Assembly: GCA_026315105.1 (NCBI GenBank)
Contig: CM048744.1
Location: 929,007,503 to 929,071,502, forward strand
Source: Locusta migratoria
Taxonomy: Eukaryota > Arthropoda > Insecta > Orthoptera > Acrididae
DNA: 64,000 bases
Direction of reading: 5' to 3'
Both the position numbers and the translations under genes were made by a program. Under the pieces are notes generated by a model. It was not told the DNA's origin and made no database searches. It saw nothing but the letters and a program-made list of their open reading frames with translations. Below are positions 21,912-32,277 of the stretch, piece by piece (within the stretch, counting starts at the first letter, position 1; each line of letters begins with the position of its first letter).

Positions 21912-23085
21912 GTCTATGATTTCAGGTTTTTATCTTAGGCTTATTTTGAGACTTGTGAGAATTAAGATTTTACATGGATTGGTTATATGCCTTATCGCAA
22001 AACCCCTAACTTGGAGGACCATGCTCAGTTTTTAAACAGTATTGACATTACAAACTCTACGACTCACAACTTAATGACAAAACTGGCTATATGACTGAAA
22101 ACTCTAGGATGGTGGTTGTTCTCGACGGCGAGTGTTCATCAAAGAAGAGTGTATCGTCAGGCGTGCCCCAGGGGAGTGTGATAGGACCACTATTATTTTC
22201 TACCTATATAAATGATCTGATGGACAGAGTAAGTTGTAATTTGCGGCTGTTTGCTGATGATGCTGTGGTGTATGGGAGGGTGTTGTCTGTAACTGACTGT
22301 AATAGCATACAGGATGACTTAGATAAAATTTCTAGTTGGTACGAAGAATGGCAGTTAGCTCTCAATATAGAAAAATGTAAGGCGATGCGCATGAGTAGGA
22401 AAAACAATCCTATAATGTTCGAATACAGCATTAGTAGTGAGCTTCTTGATGCTGTCACGTCGTTCAAATATCTAGGCGTAACATTGCAGAGTGATATGAA
22501 ATGGAATGAACATGTAAGGACAGTTGTGAGTAAGGCGGCCAGCCGACTTCAGTTTATTGGGAGAATTTTGGGAAGATGTACTTCACCTGTAAAGGAGACT
22601 GCGTATAAATCGCTTGTACGACCACATCTTGAGTATTGCTCAAGTGTTTGGGACCCGCAGCAGATCGGTTTGAAGGAAGACATAGAGGCGGTTAAGAGGC
22701 GAGCAGCTAGATTTGTTACCGGTAGGTAGGTTTGACCAATGCGCGAGTGTCACGGAAATGCTCCGGCAACTCAATTGGGGATCGCTGGAAGATAGATGAT
22801 GATCTTTTCGTGAATTTATGTTAAGTAAATTTAGAGGGCCGGAATTTGAAGCTGAGTGTAGTATGATCTTGCTGCCGCCTACTTACATTTCGCGTAAAGA
22901 TCACAAAGACAAGGTAAGACAAATTTAGGGCTCGTACGGAGGCATAAAGGCATTTTTTTTTTCCTCGTTCAATTTGGGAGTGGAATAGGAAAGGAAATGC
23001 CTCGTAGTGGTACAGTGTACCCTCCGCCACGCACCTTACGGTGAATTGCGGAGTATGTATGTAGATGTAGATGTGTGCTTGCTTG
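21912..23085 (+). mobile_element. Jockey/I-like LINE, 3' part
   Basis: This 5'-truncated copy contains RT and C-terminal sequence. The tail at 23030-23080 carries GTATGTATGTAGATGTAGATG, a short TGTAGATG repeat that also ends the copy at 34.8 kb (ATGTATGTAGATATAG). It starts at the gypsy gag boundary, so it either truncated or inserted into that element. Confidence 0.8.
22091..22729 (+). pseudogene. Jockey/I-like LINE reverse transcriptase, 3' half
   Basis: A 212-codon open frame reads VSSGVPQGSVIGPLLFSTYI, NDLMDRVSCNLRLFADDAVV, LDKISSWYEEWQLALNIEKC, then SFKYLGVTLQSDMKWNEHV, LEYCSSVWDP and IEAVKRRAARFVTGR. The FADD catalytic box, the GVPQGSVIGPLLF motif and the thumb are present. The fingers and endonuclease are absent. 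The frame ends shortly before the tail. It is the best-preserved of three copies (others at 34.2 and 52.4-55.5 kb). Confidence 0.85.
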
Positions 23086-23252
23086 AGTTATGTCTGAGAG
23101 ATTGTGTGAGTGTATGTGTTTCTGTTTCTGATAAAGGACATGGCCGTAAATTTAAGTTGTGTGAATATGACTGTCTATTTTACATGGCTGTCTGAGTTGT
23201 TATATGTCCTCTATTAATGACATTCGAACCTGAATTTTCCATTGTTAGATTT
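23086..23252 (-). repeat. Penelope-like terminal repeat copy
   Basis: GTGTGAGTGTATGTGTTTCT, GGACATGGCCGTAAATTTAA, and an end AACCTGAATTTTCCATTGTT match the inverse of the 14.3 kb copy and one arm of the palindromes. It starts right after the LINE tail. Confidence 0.5.
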
Positions 23253-24489
23253 TGAAAACTCTGTTTCCGACACTACAAAAGCTTCATTCAGAAAAATCTT
23301 AGTTTTATCAAAAGTAATCCAGCTACTTTCACTCTCCTGTTTAGTTCTTTATCTGTCCATCCAGTCAATGTCTTCAAACGCCCTGAATAAAAGAACTCAT
23401 CAACTCAAGTGGGAACTTTGCTGTTATTTTTTACTATTTTCTTAAATATACATTAATTATACTTTATTTCCATCTTCTTATGTTGATTTTCAGACTTAGT
23501 TTCATATTTTCTCTATGAAATTCTTCTGTTTGTTGCCATAATTAACCTAAAATAAATTTAATTATACAATACCAACAATGAAACAAATGTGTTTCAGATA
23601 TATTCCATTACTACAAATTCACATTATTTTGATGGTATGGAATTTTCAATCACCTTGCTTGACTACTCTTTCAACAGTTTTCATTCCATGATCCTAAGTA
23701 AAGGAAACGGTAATACTCACCTGTATTTTCTTCAGTACACTAACAAAGGATAAATTAATGCATTTTTGAGAGTTGTCTGCACAGATCTTACCAAGACATC
23801 TTTCTCCAAATCTGTTATCACAAAAATTGGTATTTATTTTCTACAAATCTTCAAATAAATGTGTGGCCTTATTGTGTTATTAATAAAAGGACAGTGTTTT
23901 AACTTAATTTTATAGTGCCTGGTTCATTAAAAACTGTTTAACCAACAGGAAACTGACAACAGATTTTTTTTTGTCTTTCATGCACAGCCATCAACTATGT
24001 AAGCACTGTCCTTAAAACAACAACTATGCTCTACTACTGACTTAAACTTTCACTTCAGAAACAAAATATCACTACAAGCTTAGATTCAACTGCCACAAAG
24101 AATTCTTGTAGTGAAAAAATAAAACTCTGTAACTACTCAAACCGAATACCCACACTTTCAGAAGTGAAAACAAGTTTGATATCACAGTTATATATTCACC
24201 AGTATATAAGAAACAGGTCTTTATCCCTTTTTTACATTATTGTTCCTATAAGAAGTAGAGCACACAGCAGCCTGTATCTTTCAACATGACAAATCACCAC
24301 TGCATTGGCTGCTGCATATGTGGCCATTTCTTAGCCATGGGCTGTGGCAGTAATTTATTCAATCCTCCACTGCACCACTGGTCTCCAAGGTGACTTGATC
24401 TCAAAAGCATGTGACAAGTGTGACTATTGCCTGGATATCAAGTGTCCATTAGAAGGCACATGAACATTTGTGAAAGTAAAGGAAAATTT
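23253..24489. other. AT-rich sequence; only a weak exon candidate
   Basis: Nothing recognisable apart from the possible Ask1 exon at 23721-23811. Confidence 0.4.
23721..23811 (-). CDS. Possible further Ask1 exon (weak candidate)
   Basis: A 91-nt minus-strand segment sits between an acceptor-like GTGATAACAG and a perfect donor GTGAGT, and it is open in the phase left by the linker exon (GG + A). It would encode GFGERCLGKICADNSQKC and then INLSFVSVLKKIQ. ASK1 proteins have a block beginning GF and containing a Lys-Ile-Cys-like stretch after the linker, so the fit is suggestive. However, the segment is shorter than expected and key residues of that block are missing. It may be chance. Confidence 0.2.
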
Positions 24490-24862
24490 TGATGCTAATG
24501 TAATTTTTAAAGAACAGCGTGTTACAGTTAAGATTTTTCCTATTTTGAAATACTGTAGCATCTACAAAGGTGCAGAGAGAAACCGGAGCTTAATTTTAAC
24601 TTACACATAGGATTACAAAGTTTTTATTTTCAAGACGACCATTCAATTTTACTGCAGTATATCTTCTGCATGCATGCATGCACGCATGTAGAAGATATAC
24701 TGCGGTAAAATTGAATGGCTGTCTTGAAAATTAAAACTTCGTAATCCTGTGTGTAAGTTAAAATTAAGCTCTGGTTTCTCTCTGTATCTTTGTAGATGCT
24801 ACAGTATTTCAAAATAAGAAAAATCTTAACTGTAACACACTGTTCTTTAATTAAACTATGAT
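24490..24862. repeat. Near-perfect large hairpin (arms about 170 bp, tiny loop)
   Basis: The left arm, about 24490-24668, is repeated inverted at about 24684-24862. Examples are GTTACAGTTAAGATTTTTC with GAAAAATCTTAACTGTAAC and CAGTATATCTTCTGCATGC with GCATGTAGAAGATATACTG. Identity is about 95% by eye. The loop is about 15 bp (ATGCATGCACGC). There is no coding. It could be a MITE-like or fold-back insertion. Confidence 0.85.
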
Positions 24863-24996
24863 ATTAGCATGTCACCACTGATAAGGTAACTACCATCCAT
24901 TTGAGTATATAATGACGTAAGTCTACATCTCAATGATTACTATGCAATATACTTATTTTAGACAAAGTCTTGGTAAAGGTTTGCAATCGTCATGAT

Positions 24997-25172
24997 AAAA
25001 TTTATTTAAATGATTCTAAAATTACTTAGAGGTTGCTTGAATAATCACTTAGATGTTGTTACTAGATTATTTATTGTCAAAACACAATATTTTTCGGGCT
25101 TAGCCCATCATCTGGTGATCGATGATTATTCAAGCAACCTCTAAGCAATTTTATAATCATTTAAATAAATTC
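24997..25172. repeat. Inverted repeat, arms about 50 bp
   Basis: AACTTAGAGG-type arm TTAGAGGTTGCTTGAATAATC (about 25025-25048) is inverted at 25121-25145 as GATTATTCAAGCAACCTCTAA. The arms extend into AATTTATTTAAATGATT and AATCATTTAAATAAATT. A spacer of about 70 bp contains TTTTTCGGGCTTAGCCC. Confidence 0.75.
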
Positions 25173-25420
25173 TGCAGTGTACTCTCATGTGCCTGCCAAA
25201 GGATTCATCAAACCACTTTCAGACCTCATTCTCCCCCCCCCCCCCCCTTGGTCTCCCACATCCACATTACACGTAGAGGAAAAAATAATAATTTCAATAG
25301 TTCAAGCTCAGATTTCTCATTTTTTTATAATGATAATCACTTCTCCCTATTTAGTTAGGAGTCAACAAAATAGTTTCACATTTGGAGAAGAAAGTCAGTT
25401 ATTGAAATTTCAGAAATAGA

Positions 25421-25600
25421 TCACACTGCATTCAATTTCCATATCATGTACGTGCCACTCTCTCCTCTATTGCATGATAATAAAGAAGTAGCTGCTCTTC
25501 TTTGTACTTTCTCAGTGTCCTTTGTCACTTTGTCAATAGGATCTTTCCAGATAGGTTTGACAATGTTGCAGACGGTGAGCTCTTGCCTCCATCTTGCTGT
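25421..25600 (-). pseudogene. Probable LINE C-terminal remnant
   Basis: The minus strand reads NIVKPIWKDPIDKVTKDTEK then VQRRAATSL. The W.P.....I...EKVQRRA pattern is the segment after the RT thumb of CR1/Jockey-type LINEs. It is only 60 codons and isolated. Confidence 0.45.
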
Positions 25601-25765
25601 CAAGACTGATAGTCTTCACCTGCCAGAAACCAGAGAAAATCTTTTCCAATTCAAAAGATACACCAGAAGCAATAACATGATTCTCCACCTGCAGCTGGCT
25701 GCATCCTATGCTCTTCATGGCATCTGGAAGCATCCTTTCCACATATGCACACACATTACACGCTG

Positions 25766-25954
25766 TGCTATGCAGCACGTTCGACTATGATGCAGACTAT
25801 TTCAAATCCCGCCAACAGTACACCAAATGTCTGCCAGGGGTCTCGCTCATTGCTCAACAAAGCTACTGTCATAACACATAGTGGCAAGCAGAGCCAAGGC
25901 AGTCTATGCTCAGACTTAACAAGTTGAGCCTAGTGTGAGGAAGTGTGCGTCACA
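25766..25954 (+). repeat. gypsy 5' LTR
   Basis: It starts TGCTATGCAGCACG and ends GTGTGCGTCACA. It contains GACTATTTCAAATCCCGCCA, repeated almost exactly in the 3' LTR. The sequence TTGGCGACTAG about 8 bp downstream could be a primer-binding site. Confidence 0.75.
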
Positions 25955-26087
25955 GCAGTAATTGGCGACTAGTTTCACTTTCTGCGTGTCTCTCGCTCAC
26001 TCATGTTCTCTGTAGGGGCTTATGGATAAAGAGGCTGTCATTCAGACTCTTCTCTAGCAGCAGAGAGCTTTTACGTCTGCTATCACG

Positions 26088-26640
26088 ATGCTTTCCAATA
26101 CATTGTCTGCTAGGGTATCTGCGCCAATGACATTCCCTCCGCGTTTCCTCAGTATGACAACTCAGCTGAAGATTGGGACACAAATGAGAAGTGGCTGCAG
26201 CAACATTTTCTTGCATTTGGAGTTACAGATGCTAACGTATGTAAGGCTTTGTTTTTGTTCTGGCTTTCTCCCCTTGTTTATTAATTGCTCAGCCAGTTAG
26301 CACCTCTGTAGGACCTGGCCTCTCCCTCCTTTGATGATATGTGTCAGTTGTTATCTACTTATTATCACAAACACACATATGTTGTCGCAGCGCATGTTGA
26401 ATTCTACCACTGTCAGAAAAAGCCCCATCAAACTTATCACACTTGGATCGCGGAACTTCAGGGCTTGAGTCGGCGATGTTTGTTCGTTACTGATGACAAG
26501 GATTCTTATGCTGATTCTATGGTTTGTGTTGCTGTCATTAGGTTGGCTCCTGACAAAAAGGTTTGTGTCAACATACTCTTCAAGGTGAAAACCCGTCACT
26601 GGCTGAGGTATTGAACATTGCTCAGTCTTTTGAGATTTTG
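26088..26640 (+). pseudogene. gypsy gag remnant (plus strand)
   Basis: Frames give CQLLSTYYHKHTYVVAAHVE and FYHCQKKPHQTYHTWIAELQ then VIRLAPDKKVC, preceded by FPPRFLSMTTQLK. These parallel the minus-strand element. Stops at about 26286, 26330 and 26613 break the frame. Confidence 0.7.
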
Positions 26641-26829
26641 CGAGCGGCCAGCGATCAAATTGAAGCCTTGTGTGATGTGTCGGCAGTTGATCCTACTTCT
26701 CCTAGTCCTTCCCTTTGTTGATTCACACAGCGGGGAGGTTGTAGCAGGCCGTAAACACTTCTTCCCAGTGGCACGTAGGATGGTGACCGGCCGCGCAACA
26801 ACAGTCACGACGGGCAACACTACGGCCGC

Positions 26830-27150
26830 CCCCCAATGGTTCCATCGTGCCATTTATGTTTCGACCAACATGACCGTGCAGCATGTCCTAAATGCCATGC
26901 CATATGCAATAAATGCCGGAAGAAAGACCACATTGTGACTGTGTGCCACTCTCAGTTTTCTGTTGACTCAGACTACACCATGGACATTAATTGTGTTTAC
27001 CCCACGACTTTCAGCACGACTAAATTGTTTTTAGAAGGTCAAGTATTGGGACAATTGCTCTGCTTACAGGTGGATATTGCCACTGCCGTGACACTCAAAC
27101 TCCCAAACATATGTAGACCTGGGATCCCCTGCACTATCTTCAATTGATCG
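26830..27150 (+). pseudogene. gypsy zinc knuckle and protease remnant
   Basis: One 103-codon frame has CHLCFDQHDRAACPKCHAIC and NKCRKKDHIVTVC, a CCHC-type knuckle region, then LFLEGQVLGQLLCLQVDIAT. The retropepsin DTGA motif appears changed to DIAT, so the protease is dead. Frame ends at about 27146. Confidence 0.7.
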
Positions 27151-27576
27151 AGAGTTGGTCAATTATAACAAGAAGAGCATTCCGGTTCTAAGAAAGTTCA
27201 CGGCATTGGCAACATATAAAATGTGGTTTGTTCCTTGACTTTTTTGGCTGTAGATGACCCTCATATTGCAAATTTATTTGGCATGGATGCCTTTCAGGCT
27301 TTCAGATTTTCCATAACGGACTCCGTTCACCTCGTTTCTGAACATGTTCCTTACCAGCAAATTGAGACTATACTCTGATTTTTCTTCTCTCTTTTTAAGA
27401 GGTTTAGGTTGTGCCACCAATTTTACAGCACACATTAGCATCAAGTCTATGGCTCGCCCTCGATTTTTGCCTCGCCCTTTGCAATGTGCGACCAAGTTAA
27501 ACAGGAATTGGATAGGTTGACTTCTCTGGGTGCACTGAAGCCTATTCCCTCCAGCAAATGAGCATCCCCTTACTGA

Positions 27577-28005
27577 TTGTTGAAAAACCTAAAGGCCAGT
27601 TACGTCTTTGTGGTGATTTTAAGAACACTTAACACCCAGAGCATCATTGACACATACCCATTGCCTCGCCCAGACAAACTCTTTGCAAAACTTGCCAGAG
27701 GTCAGTTTTTCTCCAAACTCGACCTATCAGAGGTGTACTTACAAGTCCCCTTGGATGAGGTCTTTAAACAATTTTTGGTACTCAACACACCTTTCGGGTT
27801 GTATCAATATCAGCATCTTGCATTTGGAGTGGTCAGTACTCCCGTGATTTTCCAACGTTTTTTAGAACAATTAACAGTATCTGTTCCAGGGTGTGTTAAT
27901 CATCAAGATGACATTATCGTCATGGGTGCCACCAAAGAGGAGCATTTGTCAAATCTGACTGTTCACTGTCCTTCAGACAGTCCTGGCCTCAAATGCACCA
28001 TCTAA
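27577..28005 (+). pseudogene. gypsy reverse transcriptase remnant (plus strand)
   Basis: An open frame of 142 codons reads IIDTYPLPRPDKLFAKLARG, then FFSKLDLSEVYLQVPLDEVF, TPFGLYQYQHLAFGVVSTPV, and CVNHQDDIIVMG. The catalytic YxDD box is HQDD, so Tyr is lost but both Asp remain. The upstream fingers are in other frames. Confidence 0.88.
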
Positions 28006-28059
28006 AAGTCAAGCTGTCACAGTGGCTCGTCCTTTGCATGCCTTACTTCTGAAAAACAC

Positions 28060-28700
28060 TCCGTTTCAGTAGACTCCAGCTTCTGAAAGGGCCTTTCAGA
28101 GGTTGAAAACCCAACCCACATCTGCTCCTTGTTTGGTCACATATCATCCGGGCCAGCGCTTGTTGTTCGCTACCGACGCTTCCCAGACTGGATTGGGTGC
28201 CGTCCTCTCACAAATTTGATGATGGTTCTGAGCGTCCGATTGCATTTGCTTCAAAGTACCTCACTGCTACTCAGCAACAATACTCCCAAATTGAGAAGAA
28301 GGCACTAGCCATTGCCTATGCTGTTAAGAAATTTCATGTGTTTCTATATGGGTCTTAAGTTTCACCTCATCACTGACCACAAGCTGTTGGTTGCCTTATT
28401 CGATCCTTCAGCTTCGTTGCCTGATTAAGCTGCCCACAGGCTTCAGCACTGGGCTCCGTTTCTTTCACGGTTCACGGTATCACTATACGATCCACTTTCG
28501 GCCCGCTGATCAACACGCCAATGTTGATACTCTCTCTCGGCTTCCAATGGGGCCGGACACCTTCGATAGTAGTAAGCTGCTGTGTTACCATTTGGATATG
28601 AAGGCTCAAAATGTTGTGGACAGGTTTCCCATTGATGCTTCCAAGATTGCTGCAATTGTCACTCCTCGGGATCCAGTGCTGGTGGTCTCCTTAGCTTAAA
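28060..28700 (+). pseudogene. gypsy RNase H remnant (plus strand)
   Basis: Sequence around 28170-28350 encodes, across frames, the ATDASQTG and EKKALAIAYAVKKFHVF segments. Then 28490-28545 gives FRPADQHANVDTLSRLP. Frameshifts occur near 28215 and 28350. Confidence 0.75.
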
Positions 28701-28741
28701 ATGGGTGGTCGGAAAAGCCTCCGGACAAAGCTTCGGATCCC

Positions 28742-29390
28742 TTGCACAATTATTTTGCTCTGCATGACTGCCTCCCTGGCTTCCAGGGTGTTTTGGTGTT
28801 GGCTACCAACGACTTGTGTCCCAGGGTCATCATTCCTGATGCTCTTAGACAGCACGTCCTTCGGTTACTTCATCAAGGCCATTGGGGTGCCTCTCACACG
28901 AAGAATTTGGCGCATCATCACGTGTTATGGTCTGGCATTGAAGGCGACATTGTTCACACAGTTGCAGCATGCCCGTTATGTGCTCAATATCAGGTGGCTC
29001 CGCGCTGTACTCTCTCATTATGGCCAGCATCCCTAGGAGCGCATTCATGTTGATTTCGTAGGCCCCCCTTTTCTTGTCATACTGGCTGATTGTTGTTGTT
29101 GCCTTCTCAAAATTTCCTTACACAGCTCATTATGCTTCGACAACCTTGGCGGCCACTATTCAGGCTCTGTCCCATGTATTTGCTATTGAATGACTTCCCT
29201 CTACATTTGTGTCCAACAACGGCCTTTAGATTGCCTCCCAATCCTCTCGAGACTTCTGTGCTTCCTAAGGCATTTGCCATATTCAGGCTCCTCCCTTTCA
29301 TCCTCAAGAGGATGGTTTGCACATTCAAGGTTCAAATGAGGAAACATGTTGAAGGGTTATCCACTATAGAGGCCTTGACATGTTAAAGCC
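28742..29390 (+). pseudogene. gypsy integrase remnant (plus strand)
   Basis: Frame 28742-29053 has LHQGHWGASHTKNLAHHHVL then CPLCAQYQVAP: the integrase HHCC zinc-binding domain (H...H...CxxC). The catalytic core follows in broken frames to about 29390. The 29.4-29.9 kb stretch is GC-rich and Pro/Ala/Arg-coding, like a degenerate C-terminal tail. Confidence 0.75.
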
Positions 29391-30019
29391 CCGCAGAACT
29401 GTTACATGGGCTCAACCTCGCACCCTCCATCTTCTTCGGCCTTCCTTGTCTCCATCTGTTCCTGCTTGGCAACCTTCTCGGTATGGTCTCAGGGCTAAGG
29501 TCTGGGCGCCACCCTAAATTGTTTCCCTCTGTAGTGCACCGTTTGTGAGGTGGGTGCTTTTGTCAGGTTTGGACCTGCAATGGTGTGGTAATGTGCCACC
29601 ATGATCAATTGCGTCCGCGGGTGGTGGATGGGGCACCTGGTGGACCTTGCCAGGTCTCCGGGTCACAGCCTCTTCCTGACCCAGGTGGCATGCCTGTTGC
29701 AGAGCGGCTACTGCCTTCTTCTTGTGCACTACTTCCTCCTGTGGTCACCTCTGCAACTCCTCCAATACGGCTCCTGACACTCCAGATGCCAAAGGAAGCA
29801 CATCCTCGGCTCTGTGCACCAGATCGAACACCTCTGTGCATCAGGTGATGCAACACCCATCAGGGATGTTCCGGAGTATAATGACCACCACCACTTGCTC
29901 TCACCAGTTGTTGCCAAAGGTCATCAGTGCCCTAAATCTTGCCATTTCTGACCATGTCACAATGTTCCAGCATGGAACCTCCTCCAGGACGAAACGCTGT
30001 ATAATGGAACGAGCTATTT

Positions 30020-30580
30020 GACACTCGATTCTAGTAACCGATACCACCCTGCTTTATTGACTCGTTCGATACCAGTCACTTAATATCTAGAATATTTCAT
30101 TTAATCTTAAGCAAAGCTTTTAAACAATGTTTTAAGAACCTAAACTATGTGACATAGAATGGCTTACGCTCTTCAGATTTTGGCTTGGTGGAGAGAGGAC
30201 TTATTGACAGTGTCAGTCTGCTTTGTGTATAAACAGTCCAAAGCACTTGCCTGGAGAGATGTCTCAGTGTAAAAAGGGCATGTGATAAGATAGCAGCGCA
30301 GAGAGATGTATCCATTACTTGTGTTTACTGAAGTGTTTTTAAGATTTATTAAATCCAATGCTATTTTCAAAAATTCATCCTCTGTTTCATTTATGAATTA
30401 ACAGTGCTTCCAATGTTCCTGCATTTTAATCGCAAGCAAGAATCATACTCCATAGACCACGTTGAAATAGTTCCATATCTTGCAACACAAATAGTGAGAT
30501 ATTGTAACAGTTGACTATGCCAATCAACATTAAAGAGTTTGTCAGCTTACAGCTGATACCATCTGGACATCATTCTACAA
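30020..30580. other. Non-coding insertion-like stretch inside the plus-strand gypsy
   Basis: AT-rich sequence separates the integrase tail from the 3' end of the element. It has no open frame of note. It might be an inserted solo LTR or the element's own 3' spacer; no terminal duplication was found. Confidence 0.3.
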
Positions 30581-30855
30581 GTTCATCACGTGGAATTCTG
30601 TGGGCATAAATGCAGACTTAAGTCCTGGAATTGGCAGAGATGTGCTCCTACCAAATGCGGATTTAACTCTTGTGCCATCTTCTTCAGTTCTTGGATGTAC
30701 ATTCAAATGCCCTAAGCCTCGTCACTTTGTTCCATACTCATCTGTACCGGCCAAGAACCTCTCTTCCCCCAGTTGTGACTGTCCTGTGTCTTCCTTCATG
30801 AAAAGCATGGAGGTTGATGACTAAGGTGCCTCCTCAAGGGCAGAGCACCTACTTT

Positions 30856-30870
30856 CCAAAGGTGGAGGGA
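30856..30870 (+). promoter_or_regulatory. Polypurine tract before gypsy 3' LTR
   Basis: CAAAGGTGGAGGGA directly precedes the LTR start TGCTATG, as expected for the plus-strand primer of reverse transcription. Confidence 0.6.
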
Positions 30871-31085
30871 TGCTATGAAGCATGTTCAACTGCGACGCGG
30901 ACTATTTCAAATCCCGCCAACAGTACTCCAAATGTCCGGCAGAGATATCGCTCATTGCTCAAAAAAACTACTGCTACGACACCTAGCGGCAAGTGGCTAG
31001 CAGAGCCGAGGCAGAGGCAGCTGTGTTGGCAGTCTATGCTCAGACTTCAACAAGGTGAGCCTTGCCTGTGGAAGTGTGCGTTACA
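30871..31085 (+). repeat. gypsy 3' LTR
   Basis: TGCTATGAAGCATGTTC... to GTGTGCGTTACA matches the 5' LTR in the same orientation, with GACTATTTCAAATCCCGCCA nearly identical. It is about 26 bp longer, from an added AGCCGAGGCAGAGGCAGCT-like duplication. Divergence between the two LTRs implies an old insertion. Confidence 0.75.
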
Positions 31086-31540
31086 GCGTGCTGGAGTTCT
31101 TCCCCCTCTCGGCAGCCATATCCATAAGGGGTTCTATTACATGCCCAACACTGGACTCCCAATTAACAGTAATCCCATCCTTTATTAATTCCCCGGACCT
31201 AGTGGGCTGAGAGGCTGCTTCTGAAAAAGGGCAAATGACCACATTTGCTTTGGAATCATTATCACCCCAGATAGCATCTGAAACATGTTTAGTAAGAAAA
31301 CCAGGGGAAGCTGTCTGATAAGCCTCCATGAAAATCTTTCACTGTCTGCCATGGCTAGAAACAACTTCCCAATAAATTACAGGAGGAGAGGTCAGCCACA
31401 ATTGTGAGTAGTAACAGAAGCAACCAAAGCAGCCACAGCATCGGACCAGCAGGAGGGATGCATGGGGGCGAGTTGGAAATCCCCACGATCTCTGCAGTTG
31501 GCCTGCAACATGGCCATCCATTGTCAAATTACTCAAGCTG
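31086..31540 (-). other. Unidentified coding-like remnant next to the gypsy 3' LTR
   Basis: Two minus-strand frames, 31339-31536 and 31081-31329, are arranged end to end. The second contains FLTKHVSDAIWGDNDSKANV and VICPFSEAASQPTRSGELIK. I do not recognise the family. Codon-like continuity over 450 bp suggests a decayed protein gene, possibly of another mobile element. Confidence 0.35.
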
Positions 31541-32206
31541 TATGACAGAGGCCATCACCGCCTGGAGCTGTGAGTGAAGTGTCACTAACTAGAATCATCG
31601 TCAGAGCAATCACAGACCCCATTCATAGCTGAACTACACAGTATAGAAACAAATGGATGGTGGCTCTGTTGTGCTGCTACTGTACCTTTTTATCACTTGT
31701 TAATTGTAAGGTGGTACTGTGGTAATAAGATGCCAGACTGTCATTTAGGATGAAGGTGATTCAATTTCAAGTCTAGATTTAAATTTCCTACCTGAAACTG
31801 TTTCATGCAAATGCCCAGACCATTTCTTTGAAGTGCATACAAATGATCTATAATCCCATCCTTTCCCAATAAAGATTATGCTCAATCTCAAATGATCTTA
31901 CCATCAACAAAATATTGAATCTCTATCTTACTTCCTTTCTTCTCCACGTGCAATCAGTGTTTACAGAGGCATATAAGACAAACAATACAAAATAGTATGG
32001 TATGGCTTTCATCTTTTTCTTTAACTTGCCTCTGCCATTAAATTTTTGTTTCTTTACACTTGCTTAATTTTTAGTTTTGTCTAATGGAATCTGATGTCAC
32101 AATATTAAGAACTCTGTCAGTCAAAATAATAAAGCATATGAAAGCTGTATGTTTACCACACAGCTGCAATTGCAACAAACAATAAGAACAAGAGGGTGTG
32201 TTTCCC

Positions 32207-32277
<71 letters not shown>

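Larger units (their letters stand above)
25766..31085 (+). mobile_element. Ty3/gypsy LTR retrotransposon, complete layout but decayed, plus strand
   Basis: Two LTR copies (25766-25954 and 30871-31085) bracket gag, CCHC knuckle, protease, RT, RNase H and integrase remnants in order, with a purine-rich tract just before the 3' LTR. Every coding part has stops or frameshifts. About 550 bp at 30020-30580 show no coding. It belongs to the same group as the minus-strand element at 17.5-21.9 kb but in the opposite orientation. I could not find a convincing target-site duplication. Confidence 0.85.
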
